Shown here piece after piece: positions 21,733 through 33,835 of a DNA stretch of 64,000 bases; the first letter of the stretch is position 1; every line of letters begins with the position of its first letter. The notes under the pieces were generated by a model. That model was not told the origin of the DNA, searched no databases, and saw nothing but the letters and a program-made list of their open reading frames with translations. Origin of the DNA: Rhizophagus irregularis (lineage: Eukaryota; Glomeromycota; Glomeromycetes; Glomerales; Glomeraceae); assembly GCF_026210795.1 (NCBI RefSeq), contig NC_089429.1, positions 6,109,001 through 6,173,000 on the forward strand, in the 5' to 3' direction. Both the position numbers and the translations under genes were made by a program.

Positions 21733-23001
21733 ATGAATTTTATTCAGATTCAATCATATATAGGATTTTGGATAGGTGCAGTTGTTATGGTAAATCTTTT
21801 ATTTGAGTCAATTAAAAAGTTATTTCTTTAAATATCAATATTTTATTCTTTTTTATAGATATCTTTTCATAATTTGTTCATTTCGGTGATAATGTACAAA
21901 GCTCGTCAAACAAATACTTCGAATATGCTTAAAATTATTTTCAATTTTGGTAATATCATGCGTTATGGAACTATTCTCGGTCTTTATATGACACCAAAAA
22001 TAGCTACGCACACTCAATGTATTGCTCTTCTGGAAGTTACAATGATCGGAAATATTATAGTGAGATTATCATTATCAGCGTCCTTGTTATGGCGTTTAAG
22101 ACAAATACGTAACGTACAAAATCATAGGTTAGATAAATGGATAAGTATTATATTATTTTCAATAAAAGTTGCACTGTCGGTAGGTTTTTTGTTAATAATA
22201 GTTTACTCTCTTTATTAAATAATAATAATAATAATAATAATCCACTATTATTTTCAGATTCCATATCTTATTTTTCAACGGGCATCTACCGAATACGTTC
22301 CTGAAGTCGATGTAGTTATTTGTGATGTTGTCACTCCTAGTCCTCTACCTTATGCTGTTAGTGGAATTCTCGTGGAATTTCTTATCGATATATTTGTAAC
22401 TTTCCGCTTAGTTCAAATATTAGTCAGTGCTAATAAGAATGCTTTTCAACTATCAACAAATATTAAAAGCAAACGATCATTATTCACAGCTGTTATGTAT
22501 TGGAATTTCTTGCGATTATTCATATCTTTCATCTTTCATATTCAAGCTATTACGGATATTGTAAAATTCTCTTCCGAAGTACCATCATTTACTGTAAAAG
22601 GAATAATAACTATTGCATTATCTTATGTAATTACTACTGATGCTGAGATTGTTCGAATCATTGAGGGAAAAGATAAAAAAAAAGTATCAAGTGGTGGTTC
22701 GGCAGGAACCGAAAAATCACTCAAAAGTATACATAGTTCTCATTATAATAGTAACGATCTCCCTAAATATTCATCGCATGCTCAAACCAGTTCAACTCAC
22801 AGTCAAATTGAAAACAATAAAATAGCTGTTGTGTCAATGAAAAGATTGTCGTTCTTTGAGTGGGCAAATGTTGTAGTAGGGAAACGTCTCTGTAGAAATG
22901 ATGATGGAGAAGAATATAAAGAAGATAATAAATATGATAATGGGAATACGGAAGAAATAATAGATACTAGTCTTCCAAAATCATCTAAGATAATGATCTA
23001 G
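21733..23001 (+). CDS. Seven-transmembrane protein, GPCR-like topology, three exons
   Basis: Exons 21733-21789, 21859-22179 and 22258-23001 join in frame through two GT-AG introns (69 and 78 bases, both phase 0), giving 373 residues. The short N-terminus MNFIQIQSYIGFWIGAVVM starts helix 1, completed by exon 2. Further hydrophobic segments are near MLKIIFNFGNIMRYGTILGL, ALLEVTMIGNIIVRLSLSAS, WISIILFSIKVALS plus the start of exon 3, YAVSGILVEFLIDIFVTFRL, MYWNFLRLFISFIFHI and GIITIALSYVITT. That is seven in all, followed by a polar Ser/Lys-rich cytoplasmic-type tail of about 140 residues. It probably resides in the plasma membrane. I do not recognise a named receptor family. The frame ends at TAG 22999-23001, but a second frame continues the tail to 23161, so the C-terminus may be frameshifted. 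The splice model rests on consensus sites and frame, not transcripts. Confidence 0.7.
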
Positions 23002-23161
23002 AAAAAGATCTTTCATATAATCGAAGTAGTAGTAATTTTAGTGGCGTACCTTCAGTAACAGAAATGTCAGCGCTTGATGAAAATCGTTGTTATCCAATAG
23101 TTTATAATTCTATAACTCATAATTCCATACCACGAACAATTTTTAAAAATATAAAAAATTA
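22990..23161 (+). pseudogene. Out-of-frame tail extension of the seven-helix protein
   Basis: In a second frame the sequence reads DNDLEKDLSYNRSSSNFSGV then PSVTEMSALDENRCYPIVYN and stops at 23161. The Ser-rich, polar composition matches the preceding tail. A one-base change near 22990 would join the two frames. It may be an assembly error, an allele, or a real truncation; no GT-AG intron of normal size bridges it. Confidence 0.45.
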
Positions 23162-24419
23162 GATAGTATTTATTCTTCATTTATTTAGTATTTTGTATTT
23201 CTCTGTCTATTTTTCTCCACTTTACTATTTCTCCTTAGAAAAATGTATATTATTATATTATAGATAGCACTCTTTTCTGCATTTATTTATACATAATTCT
23301 TAATTACGTTATAAATGTATAATAAATTATAATCTTCGCAAAGCGAATAATTTTACCTTTAATTAAAGTTATTCCTATAATCAGTTTCTGCTTTTTCAGT
23401 AAATACAGTATACGAATTGGCTAGTATGCTGTGTAACAGAAATAAAATGCCAAGTCTTTATGAACAAAAAAATGGAAATGAACGTGCATAAAAAAAAAAA
23501 TCTTAGTTAGTTTAGCACTTTAGCTCGTATTACAATGTTCTAGTGCTTATTTTGTAAACACCCTCTTAATTTCTTTATTCACTAATAAAAATCCACATAT
23601 TTTTCATTGGTTTTCCTACTTTTTACCTTGTTCTTCACTACTCTTTTTACATGTCTTTTCATGCGATTATGAACGACAATAATAATTTGAAAGAGCAGCT
23701 AGAAATTTAAAAAAAAACAAAATGATATGAAAAAAAAGGAAAAAAAATGCGAAAAATTAATTAAAAAAAATACAAAAAATTAAAAAAATAATTTATTAGA
23801 AAAAAACAATTTGTTTTTCTATTTTTATTTCTAGAAGAGTAGTTATCGGTATCTATAACATTAACAGTATATATATACATAAAGGAATACAGGGACTATT
23901 CAGGTTATTAGAATTGCGAATCTAATCCCACAAAGTAGTTATGCAAGACCTCACCCTTCGAACTAAACTATACTGGTAGGAAAACTACGCTACTACCAGC
24001 ACTGAGAATTAACGTAATTTGCATCTTAAAAATTTTTTATATATTTTTTACGCGAAATCACGTGACTTCGATTAAAAGATGCAAAATCCCAATACTTGAA
24101 TTTCTTCCAACCCTCTTCTTTATCCTTGCTTTTTCTTCTTCGTCTCCTCGTTCTTCTTCTTCTTCGAAATTCGTGGCTTAATTTACATTTTTTCTTAAAA
24201 ATTTTAGATTCTATTTTACCATCTTTTCATGTAGGCGCAACTTCATCTTCAAATCCAGCATCTACTTCACTACTATTAGCGTTAGTTACTTCAGCAAAAT
24301 CCACTACAGCTGCTTCTACGCTGTTGCACTTAAATATAAATCCAATTACAGAGAATAAACTTGAAGTATGAGTATTAATAGTGTTGAAACTATTGGAACT
24401 ATTGGGACAATGGATTCCG
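23162..24419. other. AT-rich stretch, no firm gene
   Basis: Contains long A runs at 23700-23810. A 91-codon plus-strand frame at 24096-24371 starts with a Leu-rich run from a CTTCTT pyrimidine tract and then reads VGATSSSNPASTSLLLALVT; its character is low complexity and I do not call it a gene. It may belong to the decayed element that ends at 24860. Confidence 0.35.
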
Positions 24420-24860
24420 ATCCTTGAAGAAATTACAAATACAATATCATCGTGAAGCTATGTCAATAGGACATGAAATTTAAAGTGAGGCTGCACGCCA
24501 GGACCTTCAAATTTATAGTACCACTCAAATGGAAAATCAAATGAATAAGAAAAATAAAAGCCAAAGAAATATGAAGTAAGAGATTTAGTGAGAATTTCTA
24601 TTCCAAAAAATGATCGTCCCACACTTCCAGATGTAAAATCATACATCTCTTAGGATCAAAATTTGGGATTATTGAATATTAGTTTATATTATTCACCCGG
24701 AGAAATTGAGCCACTTGGTATAATGTCTTTCCCTAAACTCTGAACTTAGCAATTTGCCTTCTAAAAAAATTGTCAGAGAAGCTGCACGTTTACAGTGTGC
24801 TGGACCAGTTACAGGTACTATTTGTAGTAAAAATTGTGAAATAAAAATTATACACAGTGC
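24420..24860 (+). pseudogene. Integrase C-terminal relic of a retroelement or Ginger-like element
   Basis: The plus strand reads, in broken frames, QYHREAMSIGHEI, KKYEVRDLVRISIPKNDRPT then LPDV, PGEIEPLGIMSFPKL, and KKIVREAARLQCAGPVTGTI then CSKNC. The YEVGDLVRISIPK-type stretch is the small barrel found at the C-terminus of integrases. The following REAARLQ-x-CNCK-like Cys region is a feature of KRBA2/SCAND3-type integrase proteins. It is truncated after the first cysteines and carries several stops. The catalytic core is not visible upstream. Confidence 0.6.
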
Positions 24861-25256
24861 TGTTTTTAATAAAACTTTATTTAACTAAATGCAATACAAA
24901 TACTATACAGCAAATATAAATCAAAAGTTTGTCCTACAATAAAAAATAAATGACTAAAAAACTCTGAACATAAATTCAAATATTAAATACCCTTCCAATA
25001 ATTCTGGACGTTAATTTCAAGTCTCCAAATTGAAATCTGCAAAAAAGGGAAGTAAGATGTTCTTGACAACACTTTCAAAAATACCTTATTCAAGAGTCTC
25101 GAACGTCAATCCAAGCCTTTAAACCTAAAACTTATAAAAAAAAAAAGTAAATACCAATATGTGTCCTTATTTTCTCATTCTTTATCCATCAGAAAATATC
25201 GTAATGTTGCATTTTTGCAATATCTGCAGTGATAAAATAAATGTTATAAAATCGAT
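24861..25256. other. AT-rich stretch, no gene seen
   Basis: Nothing recognised in either strand. Confidence 0.4.
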
Positions 25257-25506
25257 AGTTTTATAGGACCCCGAACAATATATAAATAGGTCATAGAAAA
25301 TTGGCAAAATTTTACTATTAGCTCTACGCATTTTTTCAGGGCCGGAATTATGATAATGTCAGTCAGTTACTAAATAAAGTAATATATTTCTTACCAACGT
25401 TATCAAAATTTATCTAAAAAAGGAAAGATTTTCATGATTATTTTAGCCTATTCTACGCGTTATTTCTTGTTACCTATTTCAGTATTGCTCGGGGTCCTAG
25501 TTTTAT
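25257..25506. mobile_element. hAT-type MITE with 8-base TSD
   Basis: AGTTTTAT is duplicated at 25257-25264 and 25499-25506. The element (25265-25498) begins AGGACCCCGAACAATA and ends TATTGCTCGGGGTCCT in inverted orientation, with the pairing continuing to AAATAGG / CCTATTT. No coding capacity. Confidence 0.8.
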
Positions 25507-26797
25507 GCATGTTAAAAGATAATATAAAATTTTACTCTAGAATTGAAAGAAAGGTCGGAAAGGAGTTTGAAAATATTTGATACTAAGAATAAATTAAGCA
25601 TCCGATAAAGTTAAATTAATCATAATTTCTCGTTCGCTGTCAAACAATATAGTTAAATCGAATTTAACTAGTGTAGCGACAAATGACAGATGAATTATCA
25701 TTTACATTTGCCGTTTGGTTTTAACTGGTTGATTGACCAATTAAGACAATTAACCGCTGGTTAAAGCATCTTAAATTTTGGTTTTATTATCAATATTGCC
25801 AATCACCTGTATTCTAATTTCTAAAGGGTCAAAGGTAAAAATGTTGTGGCGTATTTACACCTGTTCCATACAATTTAACAAAAAATAGAGCATACGTTAC
25901 TTTTCCTTAAACTTTGCCAATTATTTCAACTTTTTAATTCATTTTTAACCTGCAGTAGTTTCGAACGATCCATTACATTTTCGCTACATTAGATTTTAAC
26001 ATATTGGCTGATATAAATTTTACCAAATTACGTTTATAAGATAGCCGATAAATGAATTCACTTTAAGTTTACACGTTTGTAATTTTAAAGATTACTAAAA
26101 ACGATTTTTAATAATTCATAAAAAAAAATTTCAATAATACAAACCAAGTCGTTTATTATCTCATGTCCGAATTAATTTAATCGATATACTTTAAACTAAA
26201 AATTGTAACTTTTAAATTTATAGAAATTTTATTGCTCTCTATTGTAATATAAAATAAAATAGTTATTTTACAAAGAATATTTATTCCAATATTTTCAAAA
26301 TATTCATTTAATTCTGTATCAACCTATTAAAATCTTCGATGGTAGAATTAGGCTAATTCCGGCCAATTTTTCCATGTTCCATACAAAATACCTAATTTTT
26401 TTAAATACGAGGTATTTTAGTCAGTATAATACGGTAAATATTATATCCTAAATATTGAAGAATGATAAGTAATAATATATATTCCTTAACTTATAAGATT
26501 TCGACATTGTGTTTTGGTGGAATAGAAACTATTTATCATAAACCAGGCGTCTTTCAAGGCCGGAATTATGTAATGCTGGCTATATTTCCAAAAAAAGAAA
26601 GAGTGGAATGAAATTACTAATTGTAAAACGTTATACAATCGGCATGTTGATGATCTCAATGTAAAGGCTCTTTTTTAGGATTAAATGTTTGAGGCTGACA
26701 TTAAGTTTAATGAGACAATGACACATTTACTATAAAAATTATTTGTTTTCTACCAAACGATAAAGCAACTAATATGGCACTTATTTTTACAATAAAT
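25507..26797. other. AT-rich stretch with a possible MITE, no gene seen
   Basis: No coding. TTAGGCTAATTCCGGCC at about 26347 and AAGGCCGGAATTATGTAATGC at about 26557 are inverted and could bound a MITE; a related GGGCCGGAATTATG also occurs at about 25340 inside the hAT-type MITE. The last 150 bases form the upstream region of the E2 gene. Confidence 0.35.
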
Positions 26798-27665
<868 letters not shown>

Positions 27666-29170
27666 TATAATTAATGACATGACTTTTGCATTTTTCAATG
27701 CGCCTATATATATATTTTTTTATTTGGTTACTAGCTTCATTAATAATAACTAAATAATTATTTTCTCAAGTGAAATTATCACAACTGATATGGTTATTGA
27801 AAGTTATAGGAAGTAATTATAGAAAGAAATTTATTTACTTTAAATAAAGTTAATAATTATTATAATTATTAATAATTTCAAATTATCAAAATAATTACAC
27901 GACTTAGGATGTAAACCGCCATCGGAGATTGCGGTCATTTCGACTACAATTATAATAATATTTATTTCATATTTATTACTTCGAAGATAAAGTAAATTTT
28001 ATATATACAAAAAATCTTTTGTTACCGAACATTAAAAAATTATTTTGTTAAACATTGTGATAAACAAAGAAATTCTTTTCTAGGATTCATTAAAATATAA
28101 ATAAATACTTAGTCGCATATGCACCAAATCTATGGACTATGGAGTTCGCAAATTCATGTGCTGTTATATCAAAATTATTACCACAGCTGAGGAAAGGAAA
28201 TTTTTTTTATTTTTTAAAAAAAAAGTATTATAACAATCAATTTTATAAAGATATAAACCAAAAGATGTATAATAAATTTATAGAGAATACTTATTAATAT
28301 GTCCTTATTATTGGTCCTTGTTATTGGGAATTTTTTTTAGTTAATGCTAAGGTTAAAAAATTGCGACCAAAGGCCGTAAAATTTGAGTAATAAAAATTCA
28401 ACTTTTTTAACTTTTTTAATAAATATTACATACCGCTTGTTTCATCGCATTTAATGATATACAAAATTTAAAATATTTAACATACTTCAACGGATTAATG
28501 ATAGTTTTGATGATTTAGACTTGTGAAAATAGATTTTTAATTTATCTATCAAATTATATTTAATTTAATTGATTAAATTCAAAGAATTTTTTTTTTATTA
28601 TAATTTATTCAATACATTTTCATTTTTATTTTCTGCTAATTACAAATATTCATTCTAACTACTACTACTAATGATCCAAAAAATTTTTTTCCGAATAGTA
28701 CTGTAGTATAACGATGATGAATTATTTGATTAAATTTCTAATAAAATTTCATAAATATTTATTTGTTCCCATAAATTTTGTAACTATGAAAATTAGAATT
28801 ATGATAATTTTCGTTTACTAATAATATTCATCATATTCATCGGTATCGCATGACAATTCCGTTACGGATCGACAAGACGACAAAGGGGAAAAGCCATATG
28901 ATAACAAAATTTATAATGATAACTCATTTAAGTAAAGCAATTTTTTACATAATAACTAAATCATCCAATTTAATTTTATGATTTTATATTTAAAGAAAAG
29001 TCCCATTCTTTTCAATGCCTACTAAGTAATATAATGATGTCATTTAAGTAAAAGTAGTTTATTTATTACAGAATTGAGTTAGAAATAAAATATCATTATA
29101 TAAATTTTAGCAAACAATTTTATAATTTATTATTATCAAAGCATAATATTGCTAGAATGATTAAATGATT
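27666..29170. other. AT-rich stretch, no gene seen
   Basis: No coding recognised on either strand across 1.5 kb of A/T-rich sequence. A GC-richer patch (CCGCCATCGGAGATTGCGG) sits at about 27917-27935. Confidence 0.4.
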
Positions 29171-29944
29171 ATGGAAAGCCGTCCTTGACAAAAGGTTGAT
29201 GTCCAAACATCATGAAATATAATGTTTAGACATCATGATGGTATGTCTAGACATCATGTTTGATATATGTAGGATGATGTTTGTACATTATTTAACATGA
29301 TGTGAAAGACATCAACCAACATGATGTCTAGACATCATGCTGATCAAATTACCAAATATAGTATATTTATGAGTTACACAAAATAAAATTTACTATATTT
29401 GGTAACATGATGTCTAAGACATCATGTCGGTTGATGCTTGAGCACCATGTTGAATGATGTACAAACATTATTCTACATATATCAAACATGATGTCTAGAC
29501 ATTATCCAACATGATGTCTGGATATCAACCTTTTGTCTATGGAAAGCCGTCCTTGACAAAAGGTTGATGTCCAAACATCATGAAATATAATATTTAAACA
29601 TCATGATGGTATGTCTAGACATCATGTTTGATATATGTAGGATGATGTTTGTACATTATTTAACATGATGTGAAAGACATCAACCAACATGATGTCTAAA
29701 CATCATGCTGATCAAATTACCAGATATAGTATATTTATGAGTTACACAAAATAAAATTTACTATATTTGGTAACATGATGTCTAAGACATCATGTCGGTT
29801 GATGCTTGAGCATCATGTTGAATGATGTACAAACATTATTCTACATATATCAAACATGATGTCTAGACATTATCCAACATGATGTCTGGATATCAACCTT
29901 TTGTCAAGGACGGCTTTCCATATTTGTCAAGGACGGCTTTCCAT
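29171..29944. mobile_element. Fold-back element present as a direct dimer
   Basis: Two head-to-tail copies of a roughly 370-base, near-complete palindrome. Each begins TTGACAAAAGGTTGATGTCC and ends GGATATCAACCTTTTGTC. Between them the motif CATGATGTCTAGACATCATG and its variants recur many times, and the centre holds ACCAAATATAGTA / TACTATATTTGGT arms. The outermost ends ATGGAAAGCCGTCC (29171) and GGACGGCTTTCCAT (to about 29921) are inverted, and an extra copy of the right terminus follows to 29944. Copy 1 lacks the GGAAAGCC right end; copy 2's left end follows it directly. There is no coding. Confidence 0.8.
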
Positions 29945-30167
29945 AAATGATGACTTCACTTATGCCGATCAATTGTAACCCAGGTTTATACTATACTATT
30001 TATAGAAATTTTTTAATGAATGTTATACATGTTGTACAAGAGTTTATTTGCGAATATATATACCCGAACTCCGTTACTTTTTTTTTTTTTTACGCTTCAA
30101 TTTATTAAAGTAATAACGTTATTTGTTATCTTTGAATTTAATAGGTAGATTGCAATCTATATATATA

Positions 30168-30718
30168 CAGTAGGCGATCAAAAGTATACGGACACCTTGT
30201 TTTACGAAATTATGTAGATTACCATATGGTCATATGATACGAATAACACATGATTTTGAATTTAGGATCATGATAAACAAATGCACTTAATTTTTCAGAC
30301 TTTCCTTTATTAGTTAATTTTTTATCAAACATGGAATCATTTGCACTAAAATCATCAAAAACATTAAGATTAGGAATCTGGTTTTAAACTTACTGAAAAT
30401 CTCTGGGCAGATATAAAAACAACTATTTACCTACTTTCTGGCATACTTCACTATCATTTTAACTTAAAAAAAATAATAGAGAATGCACAAAAAAAAATAT
30501 TTCTTCAAGAATATTATAAGAAAACTAATCAATATGATGCATGGAAAATTGAAGTAATTCCTGCCATAAATTAAATTATTAGCGTTTATATTTATATGTA
30601 ATTCAATAAATGAAGATGAAATAAATATGTTTACTTTATATTTTAGTTTTATTTTATATTAAATGTATGAGAATTTTTTTAATTTGAGAGGTGTCCGTAT
30701 ACTTTTGATCGCCTACTG
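30168..30718. mobile_element. Truncated Tc1/mariner-like element
   Basis: The ends are perfect inverted repeats of at least 28 bases, starting CAGTAGGCGATCAAAAGTAT on the left and its complement on the right, flanked by TA on both sides (30166-30167 and 30719-30720). TA target duplication and CAGT ends fit Tc1/mariner. Inside, 30385-30575 reads ENLWADIKTTIYLLSG and YYKKTNQYDAWKIEVIPAIN, the C-terminal part of a Tc1-type transposase (the NLWxxIK motif). The catalytic domain is deleted. The right end lies only 20 bases before the first ATG of the kinase gene. Confidence 0.85.
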
Positions 30719-30737
30719 TATATACAACCCAAATCGT

Positions 30738-32606
30738 ATGGAAATATTCAAAATGAATTCTAAAGAAAATCTTAAAAGTTTATGGAAGAGATACGATGAT
30801 GAATATCAGGTAAAACAGTTCACATTATTACTATTAATAACATTATTTTTTAAATAGTAATAGTTTTTTTTTTTAATTATTTATTATAAAAGGATCATGT
30901 CATTACAAATTCTACTATAGATCCAACTACTGAATTAATAGAAGAGGCAGCTGAAAAAGTAGTTTATATGAATGACTTAAAAAAAGGAAAACAAGTATAT
31001 GAAATATGTGGGGACTGTAATGAACCTGGCACAGGAAAATATTGGTGTCAACCTTGTAATGCTAAAAGATTTAAGGATAACTTTAAAAATTGGACTAGTG
31101 GAAATAAAGATAATGATGAATTTATACAACAATCACAACTTAATGCTGTGCACTGTAAAAAATATCTTGAATGGATAACTTTTGAAAATTTTAAAGATAT
31201 TACTTATATTACCAGAGGTGTATTTAGTAAAATTTATTCGGCTGAATGACCTGAAGGATGTATTCATTATTGGGATATTGAAAATCAAAAATGGATAAAG
31301 TATGATAATAAAAAAGTTGCATTAAAAAGTTTGGATAATTCTTCTTGTATAAGTACAGAATTCTTAAATGAGGTAATTAAAATTAGTAATGTAATCTATT
31401 TACTTGATTTTATTTATGTATTATTTATATATTTATTAAAAATTTTTCGCTTTTCATTATTTTCATTAGATTAAATCTCATCTTCAGATTTATACTTTTG
31501 ATGTTATTCAATGTTATGGAATAACTCAAGATCTAAATACCAAAGATTATATGATGGTTTTAGAATATTGTAAATGAGGAAATTTGAGAAATTATTATAT
31601 TAATAATGAATCATATTATTATTTAAAAATTAATGAATTTCTATTTATTGCAAGTGGACTTTTAGATATTCACAATGCTGGAAAAGTTCATAAAGATTTT
31701 TATTTAGCTAATATATTATATGATGATAATGAATGTTTATATATAAGTGATTTAAGAATGTGCCAACCAGCAAATAATGAAAAGTAATCGGTTAAACAAG
31801 AAGGAATTTATGGAGTATTACCTTATATGGCACCAGAAGTTTTACGTGGATATCAATATACAAAAGCATCTGATGTTTATTCATTTGGAATAATTATGAA
31901 TGAATATTTATCTGAAGAAACTCCTTATAATAATATTCCTCATAATCATTGCTTTAGCTATTAAAATATGCAAAGGACTTAGACCAAATATTTTTAAATA
32001 TACACCAAAATTACATGCAGATTTGATTACTAAATGTTGGGATGCTAAAGCAGAAAATAGACCAACTGCTAAAGAATTGTTTCAAGAACTCAAGAAATTG
32101 CAAGAATATCAAGTAAATGAAGATGATAGTGATATTAAATCTCAAGTAAATGAATATGATGATAAGATTAAATTAAACCGAACAAGTGAGAAAAGATCTA
32201 ATAACATTCAAACACATCCACAAGCAATCTATATTAGTAGACTTTTAAATTTCAAAAATCTTCCAGAACCAGTAAATTCAGGTAATTTAAATTAATTACT
32301 TTTTAACAAAAAGTATAGTATTTATGGTGCTAGTTGTTGTATATTTTCTAACAGGTGCTATTCAATCAACATTATGTAAGTAATTATATTTATTGGTAAT
32401 TTATATTATTAGTAAGTTAGTATATTATTAATTTAATTGATTTATAGTTTCAGAAGGTCATTAGATGAATCAGGTAAGATATTCAGTCCTTAATGTTTTT
32501 ATTTTATCAATACTTTATTATATATATATACCTTATATATCTATATTTATTTATTTTTATAGATCTTAATGAAATGAATCAAGATGATGAAAATGATATT
32601 GAATGA
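30738..32606 (+). pseudogene. TKL-like protein kinase pseudogene with N-terminal zinc ribbon
   Basis: Exons 30738-30809, 30893-31372, 31470-32281, 32355-32375, 32448-32473 and 32563-32606 with GT-AG introns match the gene plan of expanded glomeromycete kinases. Order: short N-terminus, a four-Cys zinc ribbon (CGDCNEPGTGKYWCQPCNAK, about 31007-31066), a kinase entry segment WITFENFKDITYITRG, and the lysine strand KKVALKSL. Next come a catalytic loop VHKDFYLANIL (HKD instead of HRD, Asn kept), SDLRMCQ at the DFG position (Gly replaced by Arg), PYMAPEVL, a C-terminal YISRLLNFKNLPEPVNS, and an acidic end NEMNQDDENDIE. Inactivating changes: TGA at 31247-31249 where Trp is expected, TGA at 31575-31577, TAA at 31785-31787, a frameshift near 31935 and another near 32455. 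It cannot make an active kinase. Confidence 0.85.
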
Positions 32607-33835
32607 AGTTTTCTTTTCAATTAAAGATATTAGTTTAACTAAATAACATTTTTAAATTATCTTTTTATGTATGGTATATTGGTTAAAAATAAATTTTAAA
32701 TGGTTATATTTAATAAAAATCAATGATTATTAATGACATTAAATATATTATTTTAAGTCAAATCTAATTAGAAAGCTTAACAAACATGTGTAAATTAGAC
32801 AGAATTATTGCTAGATAATATCATCTGGGCAATAATTTATTCTGTATATCCTAACGAAGTTTTATCACTAACAAACATTTTAAATGATTTATAGGTAAAA
32901 ATAAAATCTGGAGTTTGATGACTTGAATTGTCTTGGAGTGAAAGAAAACTAAAGAAGTTGAAAGTGAAAATAACTCCAAAATTAAACTCGATAATAAACC
33001 ACTGCGGGAACTTTGAAATGCTGTATACACATTTAATGGCGTTAGATTTTTCCACAAACAGGAAATTTAGTCACAGATATAAAAGGGAGTAGTACTTTTA
33101 TACACTTATACAGTTATACTATTATCAGTTACTTGTAAATGAATATTCTTAAATTTTTGTCTGTTTGTTTGAATTTTCATTTTATGACAATAATATAGTA
33201 TAACGATTTAATTTAAGTAAAAATATTGAGTATGCCTGAGATAATTATTTTTTATTTCATGGAGTCACTGGAATATCATGATTTTCACGGCTGCATCATG
33301 AAATAACTATTACTTACTTTATTGTTTCATTATTTTATTATTTGCAATAAAAAAATATTTCATATAAGTTTTATCACTAAAAATTTACAAGCACATAAAC
33401 TAAAAAATATTTTACACTAATACTATTTGAATACTAATATGCAATTACATATATATATGGTTATAAAATTTGTTATACATCTTGATTTTGCTAATATATA
33501 ATCATAAAAATCTTCAATTTTTGTCTATCATCTCTATTAACTAATATATATATTCTAATATATTATAATGATTAAATAAATGAGACAAGTGAAGTTTTCA
33601 GGATAATCATAATAGCAACAAGAAAAAAGATTACCTGTTCTCGTAAATGTTTTCAGTTCATAGAAGTGGTTATCTGAAAGAGTGCACTGGATTCACAAAC
33701 GTGAATAAGATAATTTCGATGCTTTTAGTGTAGACAAAATGTTTCAAATAATACTACATCTACAATAAATTAATATACTCAATCATGACGGTCAATGTAT
33801 CAGTACGATCAATCATATATATCCATTTCGGCAGG
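32607..33835. other. AT-rich stretch, no gene seen
   Basis: Two overlapping minus-strand frames at 32837-33057 are short and unlike each other and known proteins. The 33030-33120 segment (AAATTTAGTCACAGATATAAAAGGG) has a TATA-like TATAAAAGG at about 33078 but no gene follows it. Confidence 0.35.

Noticed and set aside
23900-24020. Possible tRNA-like segment around CCTTCGAACT
   Set aside because: No cloverleaf: the T-arm, anticodon stem and acceptor stem cannot be paired.
29171-29944. CRISPR-like repeated palindromes
   Set aside because: Repeats are irregular, spacers are not unique, and the whole forms a fold-back element in a eukaryotic context.
30663-30857. Kinase start extended upstream to the longer open frame
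   Set aside because: The extra N-terminal codons run through the Tc1 terminal inverted repeat; the family-like start is at 30738 or 30753.
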